Origin: Sphingomonas phyllosphaerae 5.2
GTDB lineage: Bacteria > Pseudomonadota > Alphaproteobacteria > Sphingomonadales > Sphingomonadaceae
DNA: 64,000 nt
Direction of reading: 5' to 3'
Assembly: GCF_000419605.1 (NCBI RefSeq)
Contig: NZ_ATTI01000001.1
Span: forward strand, 1 to 64,000
This document shows, piece by piece, positions 25,399 through 34,144 of the stretch. Below the pieces are notes generated by a model, which worked only from the letters and a program-made list of their open reading frames with translations, ran no database searches and was not told the DNA's origin. The translations under genes and the position numbers were made by a program. Position 1 is the first letter of the stretch; every line of letters begins with the position of its first letter.

Positions 25399-27714
25399 AT
25401 GGCGAGCCGGGCGGACGCGCCGCTGTGGCGCGAAACGGTCAAGGCGGGGGCGTTGCGCAGCGCGGCGTTGCTCGCTGCGACGGCGCTGTTCGTCGCGACG
25501 ATCGCGATGGCGGTGGCACTGGCCACGTATCGGCCTGGCGATGCGGCGCTCAACACTGCTGCGGCGGGCGTCTCGGGTAATTTGCTCGGACCGCCCGGGG
25601 CGTGGTTCGCGGACCTCGCGCTGACGCTGTTCGGCCCGGCGGTCGCGCTGCTGCTGCCGGTCGCACCGATTGTCGGCCTGCGGCTGTGGCGATCGCAACC
25701 GGCCAGCGACGGCTGGCGGATGCTGCGCAATACCGCCGCAGGCGTGGCGCTGATGGCGGTCGCGCTGTCGTGCGTCGCGTCGGGCGCGGTGCCGGCGCTG
25801 CCGTTCGGCTGGGGCGGCGCGGTCGGTTCCGGCGTGGTCGGCGGGTTCCGCTCGCTCGTGGCACTGATCGGCGACGTGCAGGTGACGTGGTGGAGCGTCG
25901 TCGCGCTCGGGATCGTTACCGGCATCGCCGGGGCGATCGTCTGGGGCCGCAGCCTCGAAATCGACTTCGCGCGCTTCACGCCGTCGCCGCGGCTGCTGCG
26001 TCGCCCCCGGACGGACGATGCCGATGAGGCGTTCCAGGATGGTTTCGATGGCGAGGAGGAGGATGACACGCCCGCCACGCTTGCGCGTGCCCCCGTCCCG
26101 CGCGCGGTCGCGCAACCCGACAATCGCCCGGCGCCGGTCATCAGCGACCGCACGATCGCTCCGTCGCTCGCCGCTCCCAAGCCGCAACAGCGGCTCGACC
26201 TGCGCGACAGCTTCGTCCTTCCGGGCCTGGACCTGCTCACCCCCGCCCCGGCCAACCAGAGCGGGCCGATCGACAAGGCCGGACTGGAGCGCAATGCGCG
26301 CCTGCTCGAAACCGTCCTCGACGACTTCAAGGTGCAGGGCGCAATCACCGAGGTCCGTCCCGGCCCGGTCGTGACCATGTACGAGCTCGAGCCCGCCCCC
26401 GGAACGAAGGCGAATCGCGTCATCGCGCTGGCTGACGATATCGCGCGCAACATGTCGGCGATCTCGGCCCGCGTCGCGACGATTCCCGGCCGCTCGGTGA
26501 TCGGCATCGAATTGCCCAACACGAAGCGCGAGACCGTTTCACTCCACGAACTCGTCGCCAGCCAGGCGTTCGAGGATCAGACCGCGCAGCTTCCCGTGAT
26601 CCTCGGCAAGAACATCGCCGGCGATCCCGTGATCGCCGATCTCGCGCCGATGCCGCATCTGCTGGTCGCGGGTACCACCGGCTCGGGCAAGTCGGTCGGC
26701 CTCAACGGCATGATCCTGTCACTGCTTTACCGGCTGACTCCCGACCAGTGCCGGATGATCATGATCGACCCGAAGATGCTCGAACTCAGCATGTACGACG
26801 ACATCCCGCATTTGCTCTCTCCGGTCGTCACCGATCCGTCCAAGGCGGTCCGCGCATTGAAATGGGCCGTTGAGACGATGGAGGATCGCTATCGGCAGAT
26901 GTCGTCGGTCGGCGTGCGCAGCCTCGCAAGCTTCAACGACAAGGTGCGCGCCGCGCTTGCCAAGGGCACTCCGCTCGGCCGGCGCGTCCAGACCGGCTAT
27001 GGCGAGAACGGCCAGCCGATCTACGAGGAAGAGCAGCTCAACTACGACGTGCTGCCGCAGATCGTCGTTATCGTCGACGAGCTTGCCGATCTGATGATGA
27101 CGGCCGGCAAGGAGGTGGAATTCCTGATTCAGCGACTGGCGCAGAAAGCGCGCGCCGCCGGCATCCACCTCATCATGGCCACGCAGCGCCCATCCGTCGA
27201 CGTCATCACCGGCGTCATCAAGGCCAATCTGCCGACCCGCATCAGCTTCCATGTCACCAGCAAGATCGACTCGCGCACCATCCTCGGCGAGCAGGGTGCC
27301 GAGCAGCTGCTGGGGCGCGGCGACATGCTGTACATGCCAGGCGGCAAGGGCATCGTCCGCGTCCACGGTCCCTTCGTCAGCGACGACGAGGTGCGCGCCG
27401 TCACCGATCACTGGCGCGCGCAGGGTCAGCCCGATTACATCGAGTCGGTCACCGAGGAGCCCGCCGAAAGCTTCGCTCTCGAAGGAGCACCGACCGGCGA
27501 GGATTCGGCCGAAGACCAGCAATATCGCGCCGCTGTCTCGATCGTCTGCGGCAGCCAGAAGGCGTCGACCTCCTGGCTCCAGCGCCAGTTGCGCATCGGC
27601 TACAATAGCGCCGCGCGGCTGATCGAACGCATGGAGAAGGAAGGCGTCGTCAGCCGGCCCGACCATGTCGGCCGCCGCGAGGTGCTCCGCGACACCGACG
27701 GCAACCCGGCCTGA
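25399..27714 (+). CDS. ftsK: DNA translocase FtsK
   Basis: A 771-residue FtsK/SpoIIIE protein. Four membrane spans lie at about residues 15-190, then a short Pro/Asp-rich linker, then the RecA-like motor with Walker A GTTGSGKS at 425-432 and Walker B IVVIVDELADLMM, and a C-terminal winged-helix gamma domain (about residues 705-771) that reads KOPS sequences. ATG 25399 has a GGGGG ribosome site. It pumps DNA through the septum and helps dimer resolution. The linker is short compared with E. coli FtsK, as in other alphaproteobacteria. Confidence 0.95.
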   Translation: MASRADAPLWRETVKAGALRSAALLAATALFVATIAMAVALATYRPGDAALNTAAAGVSGNLLGPPGAWFADLALTLFGPAVALLLPVAPIVGLRLWRSQPASDGWRMLRNTAAGVALMAVALSCVASGAVPALPFGWGGAVGSGVVGGFRSLVALIGDVQVTWWSVVALGIVTGIAGAIVWGRSLEIDFARFTPSPRLLRRPRTDDADEAFQDGFDGEEEDDTPATLARAPVPRAVAQPDNRPAPVISDRTIAPSLAAPKPQQRLDLRDSFVLPGLDLLTPAPANQSGPIDKAGLERNARLLETVLDDFKVQGAITEVRPGPVVTMYELEPAPGTKANRVIALADDIARNMSAISARVATIPGRSVIGIELPNTKRETVSLHELVASQAFEDQTAQLPVILGKNIAGDPVIADLAPMPHLLVAGTTGSGKSVGLNGMILSLLYRLTPDQCRMIMIDPKMLELSMYDDIPHLLSPVVTDPSKAVRALKWAVETMEDRYRQMSSVGVRSLASFNDKVRAALAKGTPLGRRVQTGYGENGQPIYEEEQLNYDVLPQIVVIVDELADLMMTAGKEVEFLIQRLAQKARAAGIHLIMATQRPSVDVITGVIKANLPTRISFHVTSKIDSRTILGEQGAEQLLGRGDMLYMPGGKGIVRVHGPFVSDDEVRAVTDHWRAQGQPDYIESVTEEPAESFALEGAPTGEDSAEDQQYRAAVSIVCGSQKASTSWLQRQLRIGYNSAARLIERMEKEGVVSRPDHVGRREVLRDTDGNPA

Positions 27715-27723
27715 ACCGCACGA

Positions 27724-27749
27724 GCGCGCGCCGGCGGGGCGGCGCGCGC
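27724..27749. terminator. GC-rich hairpin between convergent ftsK and dienelactone hydrolase
   Basis: GCGCGCGCC and GGCGCGCGC form a perfect 9-bp stem with an 8-base loop in the 42-base gap between the two stops. There is no T-run on either side. It could serve both directions as a weak or Rho-assisted terminator. Confidence 0.5.
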
Positions 27750-27756
27750 CCGCCCA

Positions 27757-28452
27757 TCAGCCGAGATGCGCAGCGAAGAACGCGGCGGTGCGCTCGTCCG
27801 CCAGCGTCGCCGCGGCGTCAGATCGCCGCTTCCCGAACTCGGTGGCGAAGCCGTGGTCCTCCCCTGCATAGTCGTGCAGCGTCACCTTGAGTTGATCGTC
27901 GAGCCCCGCGTGCATTGCGGCCTGTGTGTCCTTGTCGACGAAACCGTCCTCGCCCGCGATGTGCAGCATCAGCGGCTTCGCGATCGCGTGCCTCTCACCG
28001 AGCAGGCCGTGGACACCGACCGCATAATAGCCGACGCTCGCATCCACGTCGGTCCGTGCCGCGGTCATGTACGCCAGCCGCCCGCCCAGGCAGTATCCGA
28101 CCGCGCCAACCTTCGCCACGCCGTCCTGATCACGCGCAAACCGGATCGCCGCCTCGATATCGCGGATGCCCTCATTCTGATCGAAGTGGCCCATCAACTC
28201 CAGCGCCCGCTCCATCTCCGGCGCGATATCCGGATCGAGCTCGATGCCTGGCTCGATACGCCAGAACAGGTCCGGCGCAATCGCCAGGTATCCCGCCTCG
28301 GCCAGCGTGTCGCACTTGCGGCGGATGCCGGCGTTGACGCCGAATATCTCCTGGATCACCACGATCGCGGCGCGCGGCGTGTCGGCTGGCGTAGCGCGAT
28401 AGGCCGGCATCATTGCGCCATCGAGCGTCGGGATCGAGATCATCGCGGTCAT
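27757..28452 (-). CDS. Dienelactone hydrolase family protein
   Basis: A 231-residue alpha/beta hydrolase. The nucleophile is Cys121 in GYCLGG, with Asp in AGEDGFVD and His in EDHGFA completing the triad typical of dienelactone hydrolases (Cys-Asp-His rather than Ser). ATG 28452 has AGGAG upstream, and the longer open frame is rejected. DLHs open lactone rings in chloroaromatic breakdown, but no such pathway is nearby, so a general esterase role is as likely. Confidence 0.9.
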   Translation of the reverse strand: MTAMISIPTLDGAMMPAYRATPADTPRAAIVVIQEIFGVNAGIRRKCDTLAEAGYLAIAPDLFWRIEPGIELDPDIAPEMERALELMGHFDQNEGIRDIEAAIRFARDQDGVAKVGAVGYCLGGRLAYMTAARTDVDASVGYYAVGVHGLLGERHAIAKPLMLHIAGEDGFVDKDTQAAMHAGLDDQLKVTLHDYAGEDHGFATEFGKRRSDAAATLADERTAAFFAAHLG

Positions 28453-28595
28453 CTTGGTTTGTCTCCTGTGCGGCGTTGCCGGACACAGCGCACCAGTGCG
28501 GGCAAAGTGCCACGACCAGTGCCGTTGCAGGACCCCGTCGTTCTCGCGCATAGCGGAGGAAGGCGCACGCGGGTGCATCAGCAGAGGCTCACGTC

Positions 28596-28844
28596 ATGAA
28601 GGTCACGATCGAAGTAGACTGCACGCCGGAAGAGGCGCGGCGCATGATGGGCCTGCCAGACCTCACCTCGCTGCACGACCATTTCCTGGCGCGGATGCGC
28701 GAGACGATCGACGGGCAAGGCCCCTCCCCGGAAATGGTTGCGGCGATGTTCCGCAGCTGGGCACCGGTGGGCGATGCCGGCATGGACTTCTGGCGACAGC
28801 TGTTCGTCCCCGGCGCGAAGTCGGGCGCCAAGCCGGGCGCATGA
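28596..28844 (+). CDS. DUF6489 family protein
   Basis: An 82-residue acidic protein (MKVTIEVDCTPEEARRMMGLPDL...) that I recognise as the small DUF6489-type protein found ahead of mnmE in sphingomonads. A helical core (residues 20-70, WRQLF near the end) is followed by a short GAKSGAKPGA tail. Its stop overlaps the mnmE start (ATGA at 28841), so it is translated with mnmE. The function is unknown. Confidence 0.8.
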   Translation: MKVTIEVDCTPEEARRMMGLPDLTSLHDHFLARMRETIDGQGPSPEMVAAMFRSWAPVGDAGMDFWRQLFVPGAKSGAKPGA

Positions 28845-30115
28845 CCCGCACGATCTACGCCCTGTCCAGCGGCCGGCCGCCCGCTGCGATCGCGGTCGTC
28901 CGCGTCAGCGGCCCGGCCGCCCGGAAAGCCGGCGTCGCTCTGGCCGGCAGCCTCCCACGTCCACGCTACGCCGCGCTACGACGGCTGCGCGATAGCGGCG
29001 GCGCGACACTCGACCAGGCGCTGGTCCTGTTCTTCCCCGGCCCGCACACCGCAACGGGTGAGGACCTTGTCGAATTCCATCTTCACGGCGGCCGCGCCGT
29101 GGTCGCCGCAGTCGAGCGCGCGCTCGCTGCGCAGCCCGGTTTGTCGCTGGCAGAGCCCGGCGAATTCACGCGCCAGTCGCTGATTAACGGCCGCGTCGAT
29201 CTCGCACAAACCGAGGGACTGGCGGACCTGCTGGAGGCCGAGACGGAGATGCAGCGCCGCGCCGCGCTGACGATCGCAGACGGGGTCGTCAGCCGTCAGG
29301 TGGAGGGCTGGCTCGACCGGCTGAGCGGGATAGCCGCGCGTGTCGAGGCCGAGCTGGACTTCAGTGACGAAGGCGACGTCAGCGCGGCGACGGCCTTCGA
29401 TCCCACATCAGCGCTCGTGCCATTGTTGGACGACATCGCTGCCTTGCTGGACCGACCGCCGGTGGAGCGACTTCGCGACGGGATTACCGTGGTGATCGCG
29501 GGGCCACGCAATGCCGGCAAGTCCTCCCTCTTCAACGCGCTGCTCGGACGAGACGCCGCGATCGTCACCGATATTGCGGGTACGACGCGAGACGTGTTGG
29601 AGGCTCAAGTGGTACGCGACGGCTTGCCGTTCCGTCTGATCGACACCGCCGGCCTGACCGATCGTACTTCCGATCCCATCGAAGCGATCGGCATCCTGAA
29701 AGCCAGAGATCTGCTCGAATTCGCAGACGTGCTTCTGTGGCTCGGAGGTCCGGATGAGGCTCCCGCGGGTGCTATCAGGATCGCCGCCCAGATCGACCGG
29801 CGGGCTGCCGCACCGCAAAACATCGATCTCAGCACATCGATTCACGACCCCAGTTCTATCGACGCCTTGTGGAATGTGCTTTCGGTCCGGGCACGTACGT
29901 CGCTGCTCACCAGTGACCTCCCGCTGCTACGGGAACACCAACGTGCCTTGGTAGATCGCGCCCTGGGAGAGTTACGCCAAATCGATGGCCAGGATCTCCT
30001 TATTGACGCCGAGCGCCTCCGGATTGCCAACGTGGCATTGGCCGGGATATTAGGCCGGGACGCAACGGAGGCGATGCTGGACGCGCTATTCGGACGCTTC
30101 TGCCTCGGGAAATGA
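28841..30115 (+). CDS. mnmE: tRNA modification GTPase MnmE
   Basis: A 424-residue protein that, with MnmG, adds the (carboxymethyl)aminomethyl group to U34 of certain tRNAs. An N-terminal formyl-THF-binding domain is followed by helical parts with an inserted G domain: P-loop GPRNAGKSS, switch TDIAGTTRD, and DTAGLTD. The C-terminal Cys is in FCLGK. The usual NKxD guanine-recognition motif is not evident; the matching place reads AAQID. The protein is slightly shorter than the usual 450 residues. mnmG starts on the next base after its stop. Confidence 0.94.
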   Translation: MTRTIYALSSGRPPAAIAVVRVSGPAARKAGVALAGSLPRPRYAALRRLRDSGGATLDQALVLFFPGPHTATGEDLVEFHLHGGRAVVAAVERALAAQPGLSLAEPGEFTRQSLINGRVDLAQTEGLADLLEAETEMQRRAALTIADGVVSRQVEGWLDRLSGIAARVEAELDFSDEGDVSAATAFDPTSALVPLLDDIAALLDRPPVERLRDGITVVIAGPRNAGKSSLFNALLGRDAAIVTDIAGTTRDVLEAQVVRDGLPFRLIDTAGLTDRTSDPIEAIGILKARDLLEFADVLLWLGGPDEAPAGAIRIAAQIDRRAAAPQNIDLSTSIHDPSSIDALWNVLSVRARTSLLTSDLPLLREHQRALVDRALGELRQIDGQDLLIDAERLRIANVALAGILGRDATEAMLDALFGRFCLGK

Positions 30116-31837
30116 GTGTTCCACGTGAAACAATATGATGTGTTGGTAGTCGGCGGAGGTCACGCCGGCACCGAAGCCGCCGCCGCGGCTGCTCGTCGCG
30201 GCGCCCGCGTGGCGCTCGTCACGCAGTCGCTTCAGCATGTCGGTGTCATGTCCTGCAACCCGTCGATCGGCGGACTCGGGAAAGGTCATCTCGTTCGAGA
30301 AGTGGATGCCCTTGATGGCCTGATAGCAAAGGCTGCCGATGCTTCCGCGATCCACTATCGAATGCTCAATCGCTCCAAGGGACTTGCAGTACAGGGACCA
30401 CGCGTTCAGGCCGATCGTCGCCGCTACCACACGTCCATTCAGCGCCAGCTAAGGGCCTATCCCACTCTCGCTCTCATCGAGGGCGAAGTGGCCACACTCG
30501 AAACCGCCGGTGGCAGGATCTCGGCAGTTTCACTTGCGTCCGGTGAGCGCATCGAGACCGGGGCTGTCGTGCTCGCCACGGGCACCTTCCTCGGCGGCCG
30601 AATTTTTCGTGGTAATGATCGCGAGAGCGGCGGCCGCGTCGGTGAGCGCCCCGCAACACGGCTCGGTGAGCAGATGCGGGAACTTGCCTTGCCGATGGGG
30701 CGATTGAAAACCGGTACGCCGCCGCGTCTGGACGGACGTACAATCGACTGGGCGCGGCTTGCGCCGCAGCCATCCGACGAGGACGAGTGGCGCATGTCGC
30801 CGATAACGTCTACACCCCGCCTGCCACAACTCGCCTGTGCCATCACCCGAACCAATGACCGCACGCATGACATCGTCCGCGGCGGCCTGATCGACGCTCC
30901 AATGTTCTCCGGCGCGATCGCCGGCAGCGGTCCTCGTTACTGCCCGTCGATCGAGGATAAGGTGCACCGCTTCGGCGATCGGGATGGCCATCAGATCTTC
31001 CTCGAGCCCGAAGGTCTGGAGGATGCCACCGTTTACCCGAACGGGATCTCGACGTCGCTCTCCGCGGACGTTCAACGCGAGATGATCCGATCCATCGCCG
31101 GCCTGGAAGAAGCCCGGATCACCCAGCCCGGTTACGCCGTGGAGTATGACTACATCGACCCCCGCGCATTGGATCACCGCCTCGCCCTTGCGGAAGTTCC
31201 GGGCGTGTTCTGCGCCGGCCAGCTCAACGGTACGACGGGCTACGAAGAGGCTGCTGCGCAAGGCGTGATTTCCGGTCTGAACGCGGCCGCTTTCGCTCAT
31301 GGCTTAGCGCCAGCGATCATCGATCGTGCACAGGGCTATATCGGTGTGATGATCGATGATCTGGTGCTGCAAGGTATAAGCGAGCCATATCGGATGCTGA
31401 CCGCACGGGCCGAGTATCGTCTCGCACTGCGGGCAGACAATGCCGAACCCAGATTGTCGCCGTGGGCAGATGCGCTGGGTTGTATCACCGATGAACGACG
31501 GCGCCATCTCGCTTCGCGACAGGTGATGCGGGATCAGGTTCGAGCTGGAAACCTGGCTGGTGCCGATCCCGACATCATCCGCGAAATCGAGGAAGACAAG
31601 CGTTACGCTCCTTACCTTACCCGGCAGGCTGAGGAGATCGGCCGCATGCGTCGCGATGGAGCGATCCCTATAACAACGGACAGTCCTACCCTTCAGGAGA
31701 TCCCCGGATTATCAAACGAGATGATCGAACGTCTAAGTTCCGCTCGACCAAGCACCCTGGACGAAGCATCACGTGTCAGGGGTGTCACGCCCGCCGCGCT
31801 TGCGGCTCTCTGGCTTCACGCGAGGCGCAAGGCATGA
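30116..31837 (+). CDS. mnmG: tRNA uridine-5-carboxymethylaminomethyl modification enzyme MnmG (GidA)
   Basis: A 573-residue FAD protein partnering MnmE. The dinucleotide motif [10 protein letters not shown] is at residues 11-20. The two MnmG signatures are [11 protein letters not shown] with its catalytic Cys and the C-terminal [16 protein letters not shown]. The start is GTG 30116, directly behind the mnmE stop; GTG 30125 is an alternative. The first six codons coincide with a parS site, so the N-terminus reads MFHVKQ. Base composition is less GC-rich than in flanking genes. Confidence 0.95.
   Translation: MFHVKQYDVLVVGGGHAGTEAAAAAARRGARVALVTQSLQHVGVMSCNPSIGGLGKGHLVREVDALDGLIAKAADASAIHYRMLNRSKGLAVQGPRVQADRRRYHTSIQRQLRAYPTLALIEGEVATLETAGGRISAVSLASGERIETGAVVLATGTFLGGRIFRGNDRESGGRVGERPATRLGEQMRELALPMGRLKTGTPPRLDGRTIDWARLAPQPSDEDEWRMSPITSTPRLPQLACAITRTNDRTHDIVRGGLIDAPMFSGAIAGSGPRYCPSIEDKVHRFGDRDGHQIFLEPEGLEDATVYPNGISTSLSADVQREMIRSIAGLEEARITQPGYAVEYDYIDPRALDHRLALAEVPGVFCAGQLNGTTGYEEAAAQGVISGLNAAAFAHGLAPAIIDRAQGYIGVMIDDLVLQGISEPYRMLTARAEYRLALRADNAEPRLSPWADALGCITDERRRHLASRQVMRDQVRAGNLAGADPDIIREIEEDKRYAPYLTRQAEEIGRMRRDGAIPITTDSPTLQEIPGLSNEMIERLSSARPSTLDEASRVRGVTPAALAALWLHARRKA
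30117..30132. other. parS centromere site 1 (TGTTCCACGTGAAACA)
   Basis: A 16-base match to the bacterial parS consensus (TGTTNCACGTGAAACA), with one arm imperfect (TGTTCCACG/TGAAACA). ParB, encoded 3 kb downstream, should load here. The site lies within codons 1-6 of mnmG, starting one base after the first base of its GTG start. Confidence 0.88.
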
Positions 31838-32442
31838 ATGAGGATGATGCCCGTACGTGGTGCGAAGAGCGTTTCTCACCCCGTGCATTCGATCGGCTGG
31901 TCCGTTTCGCCGAGATGGTGATCGACGAGAACGAACGTCAAAATCTCATCTCCCCTGCGACCTGCTCGACGATTTGGTCGCGACATATCACCGACTCCGC
32001 CCAATTGATCCTCCTCGCAGGGTCCAAAGCTTGCACCTGGATCGACATCGGTTCGGGCGCAGGTTTCCCAGGCGTGGTGGTCGGCGCTGCAACCGATCTG
32101 CATGTGGCGCTTGTTGAGCCCAGGGCGCGACGTGCCGAATTTCTCCGCGGCATCTCCCAAGCGCTCGGCTTGACCAACATCACGGTCCATCAGGCACGCG
32201 CCGAGGCTCTCACGATGCAAGCCGACGTTATAAGCGCTCGTGCAGTCGCCGGCATCAGCGATCTGCTCGCCATGTCGGGCCACATGCGCCATTCGCGAAC
32301 GCGATTGATCCTTCCGCGCGGGCGTAATGGTGCTAGTGAGGTGGCCGAGCTACCCGCGAATGTCCGAACGATGTTCCACGTGGAACAAAGCGTCACAAGC
32401 AGCGAGTCAGTGATTGTCGTAGGCCAGGGAGTGAACGGCTGA
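31834..32442 (+). CDS. rsmG: 16S rRNA (guanine527-N7)-methyltransferase RsmG (GidB)
   Basis: A 202-residue SAM methyltransferase. Motif I is [10 protein letters not shown] at 71-80, with NLIS near residue 37 and the ISARAVAG motif around 134, all typical of RsmG. Its ATG overlaps the mnmG stop (ATGA) and its TGA overlaps the parA ATG. Residues 180-185 (MFHVEQ) are encoded by the second parS site. The order mnmE-mnmG-rsmG-parA-parB is conserved near many bacterial origins. Confidence 0.94.
   Translation: MNEDDARTWCEERFSPRAFDRLVRFAEMVIDENERQNLISPATCSTIWSRHITDSAQLILLAGSKACTWIDIGSGAGFPGVVVGAATDLHVALVEPRARRAEFLRGISQALGLTNITVHQARAEALTMQADVISARAVAGISDLLAMSGHMRHSRTRLILPRGRNGASEVAELPANVRTMFHVEQSVTSSESVIVVGQGVNG
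32372..32387. other. parS centromere site 2 (TGTTCCACGTGGAACA)
   Basis: A perfect 16-base palindrome identical to known alphaproteobacterial parS, inside codons 180-185 of rsmG and 55 bases before parA. It lies 2.2 kb from site 1 and about 17 kb from the putative origin. Confidence 0.93.
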
Positions 32443-33224
32443 TGTTCTGCATCGCAGTAGCCAATCAAAAAGGCGGCGTCGGCAAGACCACCAGCGCGAT
32501 CAATCTCGCCACCGCCCTTGCCGCATCCGGCCACCGGGTTCTTCTGGTCGATCTCGACCCGCAGGGCAATGCGTCGACCGGTCTCGGCATCAAGCAGGCA
32601 CAGCGTCAGCGATCGAGCTATGACGTTCTGATCGACCGGGATGGTGTCGCGGAAGCGGCGGTCGCGACCGAAATTCCGTTGCTCGATGTTCTTCCGGCGA
32701 CCGTCGATCTCTCCGGGGCCGAGATCGAGCTCGTCGAACTCGAAGAACGTACGCATCGACTTCGTCACGCATTCCAGCGTGCGACAAGGTCGTGGGATAT
32801 CGTCCTGATCGACTGTCCCCCGTCCCTGGGGCTATTGACGATCAACGCGATGGTTGCCGCAGACGCGTTGCTGGTGCCGTTGCAATGTGAGTTCTTCGCG
32901 CTGGAAGGGCTCAGTCAGCTGCTAAACACGGTTGAGAGAATACGATCGCGTTTCAATCCTTCGCTCTCGATTCTCGGGGTGGCGCTAACGATGTATGATC
33001 GCCGCAATCGGCTGACCGAGCAAGTCGCGAACGACGTCCGTGCCGTGCTCGGCCAAGTCGTCTTCGATACCGTGATCCCGCGCAACGTTCGCCTGTCGGA
33101 AGCGCCGAGCCACGGTCTGCCCGCCCTGATCTACGATCACAAATGCAGCGGATCGGAGGCTTACATGGCACTGGCCCGCGAACTGATCCGGCGCTTGCCG
33201 AAAATGGAGAATGAAGCAGCGTGA
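32442..33224 (+). CDS. parA: Chromosome partitioning ATPase ParA
   Basis: A 260-residue deviant-Walker ATPase. KGGVGKTT at residues 10-17 carries the signature lysine, with VLLVDLDPQGN and IVLIDCPPSLG behind it. It has no N-terminal DNA-binding extension, so it is the chromosomal Soj-type (type Ib-like size). It forms nucleoid-bound gradients that pull ParB-parS complexes and hence the origin. The start overlaps the rsmG stop and the stop overlaps the parB start. Confidence 0.96.
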   Translation: MFCIAVANQKGGVGKTTSAINLATALAASGHRVLLVDLDPQGNASTGLGIKQAQRQRSSYDVLIDRDGVAEAAVATEIPLLDVLPATVDLSGAEIELVELEERTHRLRHAFQRATRSWDIVLIDCPPSLGLLTINAMVAADALLVPLQCEFFALEGLSQLLNTVERIRSRFNPSLSILGVALTMYDRRNRLTEQVANDVRAVLGQVVFDTVIPRNVRLSEAPSHGLPALIYDHKCSGSEAYMALARELIRRLPKMENEAA

Positions 33225-34144
33225 GTGATTTCGCGTCCCGTCGTGCCAAGGGCGGCCTTGGCCGTGGCTTGAATGCCTTGCTTGGCGATGTCGCCAAGGA
33301 TGAGCGTGAAACCGGTGAAGCCGGCCCGGCGCGCGGCGGGGTCCGCCTGATCCCGGTCTCGTCGATCGCCCCTCACCCCGACCAGCCACGACGCCACTTC
33401 GATGAAGCGGCGCTCGATGAACTCGCCGCATCGATCGCTCAGCGCGGGGTCATCCAGCCGATCATCGTTCGCCCGCACGGTCAGGACTTCCAGATCGTCG
33501 CCGGCGAGCGCCGCTGGCGAGCGGCGCAGCGCGCCCGTCTCCACGAAGTACCGGTCGTCGTTCGCGATTATTCGGACAGCGAGACGCTGCAGATTGCGCT
33601 GCTCGAAAATATCCAGCGCCAGGATCTCAACGCAATCGAGGAAGCGCGCGCCTATCAGCGGCTTCTCGACGAGTTCGGCCACACGCAGGAGGAACTGGCC
33701 CGCGCGGTTCACAAGTCGCGCAGCCACGTCGCGAACCTGCTGCGGCTGCTCGATCTCCCTACCGAGGTGCAGGCGCAGGTCGTCGAAGGCCGGCTGGCGA
33801 TGGGCCATGCGCGCGCGCTGGTCGGTGCCGCCGATCCGATCGCGCTCGCCGAGCAGGTCCTGACGCAAGGGCTTTCAGTCCGTCAAACCGAGAAGCTGGC
33901 CAGCCAAGACAAGCATGGCTCCAGTGCCGCTCGCGCGCCCTCGCCGTCGCGCCCCGCATCCGTCGCGTCGGCGGGTGGCGGCAGCGCCGATATCGAGGCG
34001 CTCGAGCGGCAACTTGCCGACCTGCTCGGTCTTCGCGTCCACATCACCTTCAATGACGACGGCCGCGGCGCGATCACGCTGGATTACAGCTCCCTCGAAC
34101 AGCTCGACATGGTGTGCCAGCGGCTCAGCGGCGAACGGATCTAG
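33221..34144 (+). CDS. parB: Chromosome partitioning protein ParB
   Basis: A 307-residue CTPase/clamp protein. The N-terminal ParA-contact motif is GLGRGLNALLGD at 11-22. The CTP-binding domain has GERRWRA at 95-101, a helix-turn-helix lies near 148-175 (TQEELARAVHKSRSHVANLLRL), and a C-terminal dimerisation domain follows an Ala/Ser/Pro-rich linker. It starts at GTG 33221, overlapping the parA stop. Its 3' end overlaps convergent holA by 4 bases. Confidence 0.96.
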   Translation: MSDFASRRAKGGLGRGLNALLGDVAKDERETGEAGPARGGVRLIPVSSIAPHPDQPRRHFDEAALDELAASIAQRGVIQPIIVRPHGQDFQIVAGERRWRAAQRARLHEVPVVVRDYSDSETLQIALLENIQRQDLNAIEEARAYQRLLDEFGHTQEELARAVHKSRSHVANLLRLLDLPTEVQAQVVEGRLAMGHARALVGAADPIALAEQVLTQGLSVRQTEKLASQDKHGSSAARAPSPSRPASVASAGGGSADIEALERQLADLLGLRVHITFNDDGRGAITLDYSSLEQLDMVCQRLSGERI

